DNA from: Xanthobacteraceae bacterium
Lineage (GTDB): Bacteria > Pseudomonadota > Alphaproteobacteria > Rhizobiales > Xanthobacteraceae
Direction of reading: 5' to 3'
Length of the DNA: 7,834 nt
NCBI GenBank assembly: GCA_030039655.1
Contig: JASHVC010000192.1
Span: 1-7,834, forward strand
In this document: positions 1 through 6,420 of the stretch, piece after piece
Position numbering within the stretch: the first letter of the stretch is position 1
How the letters are laid out: every line of letters starts with the position of its first letter
Program-made: the position numbers and the translations under genes
Notes under the pieces: model-generated
The model's database searches: none
The model's input: the letters and a program-made list of their open reading frames with translations, nothing else
Told to the model about the DNA's origin: nothing

Positions 1-274
1 CGTCGTCAGTTTGCCGTCGTGGGAGCTGTTCGACCGGCAGGATGAAAGTTACCGGGAGAGAGTGTTACCGAAAGCCATCAGAGCGCGCGTGGCTGTCGAG
101 GCCGCTTCGCCGCGCGGGTGGGAGCGCTACGCAGGCGTGGACGGCGCTATTCTCGGCATGTATCGATTCGGCGCTTCAGCGCCGATTAAGGAAATACTGA
201 AGGCTTTCGGCTTTACTCCCGAACACATTGTCGAGGCCGCCAAAGCCCAGATCGAAAAATGGAAACAGTCATGA
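1..274 (+). CDS. tkt: Transketolase, C-terminal fragment (5' end outside window)
   Basis: Transketolase moves a two-carbon ketol unit between sugar phosphates, using thiamine diphosphate, in the non-oxidative pentose phosphate pathway in the cytoplasm. Only about the last 90 residues are here; the frame is open to the left edge, so the true start lies upstream. The residues match the transketolase C-terminal domain: an opening VVSLPSWELFDRQ stretch, then YRERVLP, then ARVAVEAAS followed by GWERY, and the near-terminal FGASAP block with KAFGF after it. The C-terminal domain helps shape the phosphate-binding end of the substrate channel; the diphosphate-binding and pyrimidine domains lie outside the window. 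The gene ends with TGA at 272-274, overlapping the ATG of the tal-pgi fusion as ATGA, which suggests translational coupling. The family identification is confident; which tkt paralogue it is (for example a Calvin-cycle cbbT copy) cannot be told from this fragment. Confidence 0.93.
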   Translation, partial: VVSLPSWELFDRQDESYRERVLPKAIRARVAVEAASPRGWERYAGVDGAILGMYRFGASAPIKEILKAFGFTPEHIVEAAKAQIEKWKQS

Positions 275-282
275 ACCCGTTG

Positions 283-285
283 TGA
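283..285 (+). other. Premature TGA stop at codon 5 of tal-pgi
   Basis: From ATG 271 the frame reads M-N-P-L-stop and then resumes with SLAEKGQSVWLDF, which is the normal start of the fused transaldolase family. No ATG, GTG or TTG in this frame occurs between the TGA and GTG 508, so a downstream start cannot rescue the full domain. Family members usually have a basic residue here (recollection, not a search). A CGA to TGA change would be a one-base explanation; from a Lys codon two changes would be needed. Confidence 0.9.
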
Positions 286-507
286 TCGCTTGCGGAAAAA
301 GGCCAATCGGTCTGGCTCGATTTTCTGTCGCGCGACATCATTGCGAACGGCCAACTCAAGCGGCTGATCGATGACGATGGCCTTAGCGGCATCACGTCGA
401 ATCCTTCGATCTTCGAGAAGGCGATCGGCGAATCTGATTCTTACGACGATGAGATCAGGCGCCTCGTCGGCGAGGGCGACACCGCGCTCGGCACGGTCTA
501 CGAGAAG

Positions 508-1758
508 GTGGTCACCGCGGACATCGCGGCCGCGGCCGACATGCTGCGGCCGCTCTACGACAAGACCGAGGGCCGGCACGGTTTCGTCAGCCTGGAAGTG
601 TCGCCCTATCTCGCCATGGATACGGCCGCGACGATCGACGAGGCACGTCGGCTGTGGGCCGCGGTCGCGCGCGACAACATTTTCATCAAGGTGCCCGGCA
701 CCAAGCCCGGCATTCCAGCGATCCGCCAACTGCTCGCCGAGGGGCTCAACATCAACATCACGCTGTTGTTCTCGCAGCAGGTCTACGAGGAGGTCGTCGG
801 AGCGTTTCTGTCCGCCCTTGAGGAGCGCGCCGCGGCGGGCAAGCCGATCAACCGGATCGCCAGCGTCGCCAGTTTCTTCGTCAGCCGCATCGACACCGTG
901 GTCGACAAGCAGTTGGACGAAGCCGCGGCGCGGGCAAAGAGTGACGCCGAGCGCGCGGCGCTGACGCGCCTTCGCGGCAAGGTCGCGATCGCAAACGCCA
1001 AGCTTGCTTATCGGCATTGGCAAAAATGTTTCTCGGACGCGCGCTGGGAACGGCTGAGAAAGCTCGGCGCGCGACCCCAGCAATTGCTGTGGGCCTCCAC
1101 GGGGACAAAAAATCCGGCGTACAGCGATGTGCTATACATCGACGAACTGATCGGCCCCGAAACCGTCAACACCATGCCGGAAAAGACCATGGACGCGTTC
1201 CGCGACCACGGCAAAGTGCGCGACACGCTGACCGCCGACGTGGACGCAGCCGCGCAGACCCTTGCGGCGATCGAGCGCGCCGGCATCTCGCTCGATACCG
1301 TTACCGACAAGCTCGTCGACGATGGCGTGACGCTGTTCTCCGATGCATTCGACAAGCTCAACGCAGCGCTCGCCGAAAAGCGCCGGCACATATTAGGCAC
1401 GGCGCTTGATGAGCAAACACTCGCGCTGCCGGAGCCTTTGAAAAAGGATATTGGCAAAGCATCCGAGGACTGGCGCTCGCGAGGAAATATCCGCCGGCTT
1501 TGGGCCGAGGACGCTTCGCTGTGGACCGGCCACGATGAAGCCGACTGGCTTGGCTGGCTTGACGTGGCCGATGCGCAGTTGCGCGACATGCCGAGCTTGA
1601 ATGAGTTTGCCGCCGAAGTGCAGGCGCAAGGCTTTAGCGACGCGCTGCTTCTCGGCATGGGCGGTTCAAGCCTCGGTCCTGAGGTTCTGGCCGAGAGCTT
1701 GGGATCGGCGAAGGGCTTTCCCAAACTGCATGTGCTCGACTCCACCGACCCGCAGTAG
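508..1758 (+). CDS. Open segment of the interrupted gene: transaldolase body plus first part of the isomerase
   Basis: This is the longest stop-free piece of the fusion between its two nonsense codons, if begun at GTG 508 (codon 80 of the full frame) and ended by TAG 1756-1758. A product from here would lack the first 79 residues. It would miss the active-site Asp17 and Asn44 and the first strands of the transaldolase barrel, though it keeps Lys140. It would also stop inside the first sugar-isomerase (SIS) domain, just after the GGSSLGP phosphate-binding loop and the LDSTDP strand. The GTG has a purine-rich GAGAAG directly against it with no spacer, so it is a poor ribosome start. I list it because an automatic caller would report it as a gene; I judge it a fragment of the 271-3123 pseudogene rather than a functional enzyme. 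Confidence 0.3.
   Translation: MVTADIAAAADMLRPLYDKTEGRHGFVSLEVSPYLAMDTAATIDEARRLWAAVARDNIFIKVPGTKPGIPAIRQLLAEGLNINITLLFSQQVYEEVVGAFLSALEERAAAGKPINRIASVASFFVSRIDTVVDKQLDEAAARAKSDAERAALTRLRGKVAIANAKLAYRHWQKCFSDARWERLRKLGARPQQLLWASTGTKNPAYSDVLYIDELIGPETVNTMPEKTMDAFRDHGKVRDTLTADVDAAAQTLAAIERAGISLDTVTDKLVDDGVTLFSDAFDKLNAALAEKRRHILGTALDEQTLALPEPLKKDIGKASEDWRSRGNIRRLWAEDASLWTGHDEADWLGWLDVADAQLRDMPSLNEFAAEVQAQGFSDALLLGMGGSSLGPEVLAESLGSAKGFPKLHVLDSTDPQ
1756..1758 (+). other. Premature TAG stop at codon 496 of tal-pgi
   Basis: The frame reads LDSTDPQ, stop, then VKRFEKKVDLKRTLFIVSS. Both sides are the continuous first SIS domain of phosphoglucose isomerase, and the usual residue at this place is Gln (DPxQVKRF), so a single CAG to TAG transition explains it. 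The stop lies inside a domain, between two core strands, so it is not a natural boundary between two separately encoded proteins. Confidence 0.9.
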
Positions 1759-3123
1759 GTGAAGCGCTTCGAGAAGAAAGTCGATCTCAAGCGCACGCTA
1801 TTCATCGTCTCCAGCAAGTCGGGGTCAACGCTGGAGCCGAACGTCCTCATGGATTATTTCTTCGGCAAGGCATCGGAGGCCATCGGTGCGGCCGACGCTG
1901 TCCGGCATTTCGTCGCGATCACCGATCCGGGATCGCATCTGGAAAAGGTCGCCAAGCAAAAGGGCTTTCATCGCATCTTCCACGGCATTCCCAGTATCGG
2001 CGGACGCTATTCGGTGCTCTCGCCGTTCGGCATCGTGCCGCTAGCCGCCATCGGCCAAGACGTGCACGCGTTTCTTGAGTCGGCCTTGGTGATGGTTCGC
2101 TCCTGCGGACCTGAGGTGCCGCCCGCGCAAAATCCCGGCGTCGAACTCGGACTGGCGATTGGTGTGGCGGCGTTGCAGGGACGCGACAAGGTCACTGTCA
2201 TTGGCTCGCCCTCGATCGCCTCGTTTAGCGCCTGGGCCGAGCAATTGTTGGCCGAGTCCACCGGCAAGAACGGCAAGGGCGTTATTCCGATCGACGGCGA
2301 GCCGCTCGGCGAACCCTCGGTATACGACGCCCATCGGCTGTTTATCTATCTGCGCGACGCCGCGCATCCCAATACGTCTCAGGACAAGGCCATGGCAGCG
2401 CTTGAACGCGCTGGACAGCCGGTCGTGCACATTGGGCTCGCGTCGCCGGACTTCATTGCCCAGGAATTCTTCCGCTTCGAGATTGCGACCGCCGTCGCGG
2501 CAGCCGTCATCGGCATCAATCCGTTCGATCAGCCGGATGTCGAAGCCAGCAAGGTCGAAACGCGCCAGCTCACCGACGCTTATGAAAAGAGCGGCGCGCT
2601 CGCCACGGATACGCCGGTCTTCAAACAAAACGGCATCGCGCTCTACACCGATGAACGCAACGCCCAGGCGTTGCGCCAAGCCGGAGCGAACTCCACGCTG
2701 GAGAGCTGGCTCGGCGCACATTTCGGGCGCCTCCACGACGGCGATTATTTCGCCATCCTGGCCTATCTGGACCGCAGCGAGGCTCACATAGAGCCGTTGC
2801 AAAAGCTGCGAACCGCCGTGCGTGACTCCAAACACATCGCCACCTGCCTGCAATTCGGACCGCGCTTCCTGCACTCGACCGGTCAAGCCTACAAGGGCGG
2901 CCCGAACTCCGGCGTTTTTCTTGAGGTCACGGCGGGCAGCTCCGAGGATGTGAAAGTTCCCGGCCACAAGGCGAGCTTCGGCATCATCGAGGCGGCCCAG
3001 GCGCGCGGCGATCTTCGCGTGCTCGAACAGCGCGGGCGCCGCGTCTTGCGCGCGCATCTGGCGCACGACCTCGAGGCTGGATTGGCCGAACTCAACAAGG
3101 CGGCGCGATCGGCATTGCGATGA
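1759..3123 (+). CDS. Open segment of the interrupted gene: phosphoglucose isomerase remainder
   Basis: This is the downstream part of the fusion, 454 codons. It opens with GTG at 1759, the codon immediately after the premature TAG, and ends at TGA 3121-3123. It carries the SKSGSTLEP sugar-phosphate loop, the PGI signature-1 GGRYS block, the signature-2 block INPFDQPDVEASK and the LHSTGQ/KGGP region. It lacks the GGSSLGP loop and the first strand of the first SIS domain, so alone it should not fold as a complete isomerase. No Shine-Dalgarno sequence is visible before GTG 1759, so expression would need ribosomes that terminate at TAG and restart on the adjacent GTG. It is most likely a fragment of the 271-3123 pseudogene. 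The GTG is probably an ordinary internal Val codon, since valine is what the intact family has there. Confidence 0.35.
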   Translation: MKRFEKKVDLKRTLFIVSSKSGSTLEPNVLMDYFFGKASEAIGAADAVRHFVAITDPGSHLEKVAKQKGFHRIFHGIPSIGGRYSVLSPFGIVPLAAIGQDVHAFLESALVMVRSCGPEVPPAQNPGVELGLAIGVAALQGRDKVTVIGSPSIASFSAWAEQLLAESTGKNGKGVIPIDGEPLGEPSVYDAHRLFIYLRDAAHPNTSQDKAMAALERAGQPVVHIGLASPDFIAQEFFRFEIATAVAAAVIGINPFDQPDVEASKVETRQLTDAYEKSGALATDTPVFKQNGIALYTDERNAQALRQAGANSTLESWLGAHFGRLHDGDYFAILAYLDRSEAHIEPLQKLRTAVRDSKHIATCLQFGPRFLHSTGQAYKGGPNSGVFLEVTAGSSEDVKVPGHKASFGIIEAAQARGDLRVLEQRGRRVLRAHLAHDLEAGLAELNKAARSALR

Positions 3124-3127
3124 GGTG
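3122..3127 (+). promoter_or_regulatory. Ribosome binding site for gnd
   Basis: GAGGTG sits five bases before ATG 3133 and overlaps the TGA of the upstream gene. It is the clearest Shine-Dalgarno sequence inside the operon. It means gnd can be initiated independently of translation of the interrupted tal-pgi frame, which matters if that frame is dead. Confidence 0.7.
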
Positions 3128-3132
3128 AGCCC

Positions 3133-4113
3133 ATGCAGCTTGGTGTCGTCGGTCTCGGCCGCATGGGCGGCAACATCGCGCAGCGACTGATGCGCCACGG
3201 CCATTCGTGCGTGGTCTACGACAAAAGCCCCGATGCGGTCGCGTCCATTGCCGGCAAGGGCGCGACCGGCAGCCGCAACCTCGACGATCTCGTAGCAAAG
3301 CTCACCGCGCCGCGCGCCATCTGGCTCATGCTGCCCGCCGGAAAAATAACCGAAGACGCTGTGCAGGAGCTCGGTGGCGCCTTGAAGTCGGGCGATATCC
3401 TGATCGACGGCGGCAATACATTTTATAAGGACGACGTGCGCCGTGCGCGCGAGCTGAAACCGAAGGGGATCCATTATCTCGATGTTGGCACCAGCGGCGG
3501 CGTCTGGGGCTTCGAACGCGGCTATTGCCTGATGATCGGGGGCGACAAGGAGCCGGTCACTTATCTCGACCCGATTTTCTCGGCCCTCGCGCCCGGCCTC
3601 GGCAACATCGAGCGAACGGCCGGCCGCGATGGACGCGATAATCGGCCGGAACGCGGCTACATGCATTGTGGCCCGAGCGGATCGGGGCACTTCGTCAAGA
3701 TGATTCACAACGGCATTGAGTACGGCCTGATGCAGGCCTACGCGGAAGGCTTTGCCATCCTCAAAGGCGCGACCTCCAAGCAGCGGCCGCCTGACGAGCG
3801 CTGGGACCTCGATGTCGCCGATATCGCCGAAGTCTGGCGACGCGGCAGCGTAATTTCGTCATGGCTGCTCGATCTCACGTCTATCGCGCTGGCCGACGAC
3901 CCCAAGCTCGACGGATTCTCAGGCGTGGTGGAAGATTCCGGCGAAGGGCGCTGGACCGTGATGGCGGCAATCGAGGAAGCGGTGCCCGCGAACGTGATTT
4001 CGGCTGCACTCTATGCCCGCTTTCGTTCGCGCGACGATCACGGTTTTGCCGATCGGCTTCTCTCGGCGATGCGTAAGGAGTTTGGCGGACATATCGAACC
4101 GAAGGGTCCGTGA
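3133..4113 (+). CDS. gnd: 6-phosphogluconate dehydrogenase, decarboxylating, short (GndA-like) type
   Basis: Oxidatively decarboxylates 6-phosphogluconate to ribulose-5-phosphate and CO2, the last step of the oxidative pentose phosphate branch, in the cytoplasm. The 326-residue product has an N-terminal Rossmann fold with GLGRMG (7-12), the substrate-binding GTSGGVWG block (119-126) and the catalytic helix [14 protein letters not shown], with Lys189, Asn193 and Glu196 matching the catalytic Lys, Asn and Glu of the family. The length fits the short class (about 300-340 residues) rather than the roughly 470-residue class, which has an extra C-terminal helical repeat. After the second strand it reads VVYDKSPD. 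An acidic residue there (Asp30), in place of the Asn-Arg-Thr of NADP enzymes, suggests NAD preference; that is inference. ATG 3133 has a good ribosome site, 9 bases after the tal-pgi stop. The stop TGA 4111-4113 is two bases from zwf ATG 4116. Confidence 0.95.
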   Translation: MQLGVVGLGRMGGNIAQRLMRHGHSCVVYDKSPDAVASIAGKGATGSRNLDDLVAKLTAPRAIWLMLPAGKITEDAVQELGGALKSGDILIDGGNTFYKDDVRRARELKPKGIHYLDVGTSGGVWGFERGYCLMIGGDKEPVTYLDPIFSALAPGLGNIERTAGRDGRDNRPERGYMHCGPSGSGHFVKMIHNGIEYGLMQAYAEGFAILKGATSKQRPPDERWDLDVADIAEVWRRGSVISSWLLDLTSIALADDPKLDGFSGVVEDSGEGRWTVMAAIEEAVPANVISAALYARFRSRDDHGFADRLLSAMRKEFGGHIEPKGP

Positions 4114-4115
4114 GC

Positions 4116-5654
4116 ATGGATATTGCGGCGCCAAGTCTGACTACTGCCGCCGGCAGTGCGCTGCGCCGCGCCGACCCTTGCGCCTTCGTCATTTTCGGCG
4201 CCGCCGGCGACCTGACCAAGCGGCTGCTGCTCCCCGCGCTCTACAACCTTGCCGCTGGGCAGCTTCTTCACGAGGCCTTTGCCGTCGTCGGCGTGGCGCG
4301 CGCCGAAATGTCCGACGATGACTTTCGCCGGCAAATGGCCGCCGCTCTGAAAGAGTTTGCCGGCAACGGTATCAACGAAGAAGCACGCGATGGGCTGATT
4401 TCCCGCTGCCGCTACGTGCAGGGCGATTTCGACGATCCTTCCACCTATGGCCAACTGAAGGATGAGCTTGCCAAAGTCAGCCGCGCCTACAACACCGGCG
4501 ACAATTGTCTGTTCTATCTGGCGACGCCGCCGGATTTGTTCGCCCATGTGGCGCGCCTGCTCGGCGAGGCCGGCTTGGCGAAAGAAGAAAATGGATATTG
4601 GCGGCGCCTCATCATCGAAAAACCCTTCGGTTTCGATCTGCAATCGGCTTGCGCGCTGAACAAGGAGCTTCTCGGCGCCTTTTCGGATCATCAGATCTAT
4701 CGGATCGACCATTATCTCGGCAAGGAAACCGTGCAGAACATCATGGTTCTGCGCTTTGCCAACGGCATGTTCGAGCCGATCTGGAACCGGCACCACATCG
4801 ACCACGTGCAGATCACTGTCGCCGAGACCGTGTCGGTGGAAAGCCGCGGCAAGTTCTACGACCGCACCGGCGCGCTGCGTGACATGGTCCCCAATCATTT
4901 GTTCCAGCTGTTGGCGCTGACCGCCATGGAACCGCCGATTCGGTTCGAGGCCGATGCGGTACACGCCGAGAAGCTGAAAGCCATCAGGGCGATCCATCCC
5001 TTGAGCAAAGACGGCGCGTTCACCGACGTGGTTCGCGGCCAATACACCGCCGGAAGCGTCAAAGGTAAGCCGGTGGTGGCGTACCGGGATGCGCAGGGCG
5101 TGTCACCGCAGAGCGTGACCGAAAGCTACGTCGCCATGCGTTTGATGATCGACAATTGGCGCTGGGCCGGTGTGCCGTTCTATCTGCGCACTGGTAAAGC
5201 GCTCGCCGCACGAAGAACGGAAATCGCCATCAAGTTCCGCAGCGCGCCGCTGGCGCTGTTCCGCGACATGCCCGTCGACAGCCTGGCGCAGAATCTCCTC
5301 ATCTTGCGCATTCAACCCGACGAAGGCGCGGCGCTGCACTTCAACGCCAAGATTCCCGGCCCTGACGTCCGCATCGAAAACGTGCGGATGAATTTCAAGT
5401 ACGCGGATTATTTCGACGCGGCGCCGAGCACCGGCTACGAAACGCTGATCTACGACTGCATGATCGGCGACCCGATGCTGTTCCAGCGCGCGATCGACAT
5501 CGAGGCGGGCTGGTGCGTGGTCGACCCCATTCTTCAGGCCTGGGGCGAGGCTGGTGCGCGCGACCTCTACACTTATCCCGCGGGAAGCGATGGACCAAAA
5601 GCGGCCGACTCGCTTCTCTCACGCACCGGCCAACAATGGCGGCCGATCACATGA
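4116..5654 (+). CDS. zwf: Glucose-6-phosphate 1-dehydrogenase
   Basis: Oxidises glucose-6-phosphate to 6-phosphogluconolactone with reduction of NAD(P)+, the entry step of the oxidative pentose phosphate (and Entner-Doudoroff) route. The product is 512 residues, normal for the family. Visible features in order: nucleotide-binding GAAGDLTKR (28-36), VGVAR (58-62) whose Arg sits where NADP-using enzymes bind the 2'-phosphate, EKPFG (168-172), the active-site signature RIDHYLGKE (196-204, Asp198-His199), and RGKFYDRTGALRDM leading to PNH with catalytic His261. The start is uncertain by two codons: GTG 4110 overlaps the gnd stop, but GAAGGG at 4101-4106 is 9 bases from ATG 4116 and only 3 from the GTG, so ATG is preferred. 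The stop overlaps the pgl start as ATGA. It sits between gnd and pgl in the operon, consistent with the family role. Confidence 0.96.
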   Translation: MDIAAPSLTTAAGSALRRADPCAFVIFGAAGDLTKRLLLPALYNLAAGQLLHEAFAVVGVARAEMSDDDFRRQMAAALKEFAGNGINEEARDGLISRCRYVQGDFDDPSTYGQLKDELAKVSRAYNTGDNCLFYLATPPDLFAHVARLLGEAGLAKEENGYWRRLIIEKPFGFDLQSACALNKELLGAFSDHQIYRIDHYLGKETVQNIMVLRFANGMFEPIWNRHHIDHVQITVAETVSVESRGKFYDRTGALRDMVPNHLFQLLALTAMEPPIRFEADAVHAEKLKAIRAIHPLSKDGAFTDVVRGQYTAGSVKGKPVVAYRDAQGVSPQSVTESYVAMRLMIDNWRWAGVPFYLRTGKALAARRTEIAIKFRSAPLALFRDMPVDSLAQNLLILRIQPDEGAALHFNAKIPGPDVRIENVRMNFKYADYFDAAPSTGYETLIYDCMIGDPMLFQRAIDIEAGWCVVDPILQAWGEAGARDLYTYPAGSDGPKAADSLLSRTGQQWRPIT

Positions 5655-6394
5655 GCGCCGGCGCCGCCCAAACTCGCGTATCTGATACCCCCGAGCAGTT
5701 GGCGCACCAGGCGGCCGACTGGATCGTCGAGCAGGTGTCGAAGTCCGGCCCGCAATTCGCCCTGTGCCTGAGCGGCGGCGAAACGCCCAAGCGTCTCTAT
5801 GAGCTTCTCGCCACGCCCGCGTATCAGGCACGCGTGCCCTGGGATCGCACCCATTGCTTTTGGGGCGACGAGCGCTTGGTCCCTCACGACGATCCGCGAA
5901 GCAATTATCACATGGCGTGGGAAGCGATGCTGCGACATGTGCCAATCCCCGCCGAAAACATCCATGCGATCCCCACGGAGCATATGAGTCCCGCAGCCAG
6001 CGCGGCCGCTTACGCAACGACGCTCAAGCGCTTTTATGGCGCGGATATGCTGGACCCCGGAGAGCCGCTCTTCGATCTGACGCTGCTCGGTCTCGGCGAG
6101 GACGGTCACATCGCTTCGCTGTTTCCGCACAGCCCAGCTCTGGCGGAGACCGAGCGGTGGGTCGTTCCGGTTGTGGGCGAGACTCCGCCCGACCGCATCA
6201 CTCTGACCTACCCGGTGCTTGCCAGTAGCGGCGTCACCGCGTTTCTGGTGGCCGGAGGGAGCAAACGCAACGCATTAGCCCGCGTCCGCTCCGGCGATCC
6301 GGCACTGCCGGCGTCGCGCTTGCAACCGGCCGGCGATCTCTATTGGTTCATCGACCGCGCCGCAGCCGCAACGCCGGCATTCAGCGGTACGTAA
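5651..6394 (+). CDS. pgl: 6-phosphogluconolactonase
   Basis: Hydrolyses 6-phosphogluconolactone from Zwf to 6-phosphogluconate, the substrate of Gnd. The 247-residue product is the usual DevB/SOL-type length and related to the glucosamine-6-phosphate isomerase fold. Motifs: LCLSGGETPKRLYELL (SGGETP 41-46), HCFWGDERLVP (WGDER 71-75) followed by DPRSNY, and the signature GLGEDGHIASLFP (147-159), where the Asp and His lie in the active site. The C-terminal part has RITLTYPVL and a GGSKRNAL loop typical of the family. ATG 5651 overlaps the zwf TGA as ATGA; no convincing Shine-Dalgarno sequence precedes it, so coupled translation is likely. ATG 5636 (five codons upstream) is a weaker alternative, and longer upstream extension would only be zwf sequence in another frame. 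The gene ends TAA 6392-6394. Confidence 0.94.
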   Translation: MSAGAAQTRVSDTPEQLAHQAADWIVEQVSKSGPQFALCLSGGETPKRLYELLATPAYQARVPWDRTHCFWGDERLVPHDDPRSNYHMAWEAMLRHVPIPAENIHAIPTEHMSPAASAAAYATTLKRFYGADMLDPGEPLFDLTLLGLGEDGHIASLFPHSPALAETERWVVPVVGETPPDRITLTYPVLASSGVTAFLVAGGSKRNALARVRSGDPALPASRLQPAGDLYWFIDRAAAATPAFSGT

Positions 6395-6409
6395 TGACCC
6401 ATTTGATTT

Positions 6410-6413
6410 GGAG
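6410..6413 (+). promoter_or_regulatory. Ribosome binding site for gntK
   Basis: GGAG lies seven bases before ATG 6421, in the 26-base AT-rich gap after pgl. It decides the start in favour of ATG 6421 over the internal ATGs at 6475 and 6493, neither of which has a comparable site before it. Confidence 0.65.
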
Positions 6414-6420
6414 TAATTAG

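Larger units (their letters stand above)
271..3123 (+). pseudogene. Bifunctional transaldolase / glucose-6-phosphate isomerase, interrupted by two in-frame stops
   Basis: The intact family is a fusion of transaldolase (sedoheptulose-7-P + glyceraldehyde-3-P to erythrose-4-P + fructose-6-P) and phosphoglucose isomerase (fructose-6-P to glucose-6-P), about 950 residues. Read from ATG 271 to TGA 3121, this frame is 950 codons with no frameshift. It has TGA at codon 5 and TAG at codon 496. Transaldolase residues are present: Asp17 in WLDF, Asn44 in TSNPS, Glu109 in SLEVSP, Schiff-base Lys140 in FIKVPGT, Thr164 in NINITLLFS and a Ser near 201 in SVASFF. Isomerase motifs are present: GGSSLGP (464-470), SKSGSTLEP (515-523), GGRYS (577-581), INPFDQPDVEASK (749-761, ending in the probable catalytic Lys) and LHSTGQ with KGGP (867-878). 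The start is set by the ATGA overlap with tkt and the family-typical MNPL opening. The family and the stops are seen directly; loss of function is inference. Sequencing or assembly error is the main alternative. Confidence 0.85.

Noticed and set aside
371..964. Plus-strand open frame (197 codons) in another phase within the transaldolase part
   Set aside because: Its translation is Arg/Ser-rich low-complexity sequence, while the overlapping frame encodes a clear transaldolase.
127..1083. Minus-strand open frame (318 codons) opposite tkt and tal
   Set aside because: It is antisense shadow of two identified genes in high-GC DNA, with no motif.
271..3123. Natural split into two separate genes (tal and pgi) rather than a broken fusion
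   Set aside because: The TAG falls within the first SIS domain, not at the transaldolase/isomerase junction, and the first stop at codon 5 leaves no good start for the upstream half.
2041..3708. Long minus-strand open frame (555 codons) across the isomerase end and gnd
   Set aside because: It lies exactly opposite two convincing genes, spans the junction between them, has arginine- and alanine-rich composition typical of reversed high-GC codons, and shows no family motif.
4038..5042. Minus-strand open frame (334 codons) opposite zwf
   Set aside because: It mirrors the zwf coding frame, and the plus-strand protein has every G6PDH motif. No independent start signal or recognisable domain.
5513..5650. 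Longer upstream start for 6-phosphogluconolactonase
   Set aside because: The added residues are out-of-frame zwf sequence rich in Arg and Ser; the family begins near ATG 5651, which forms the ATGA overlap.
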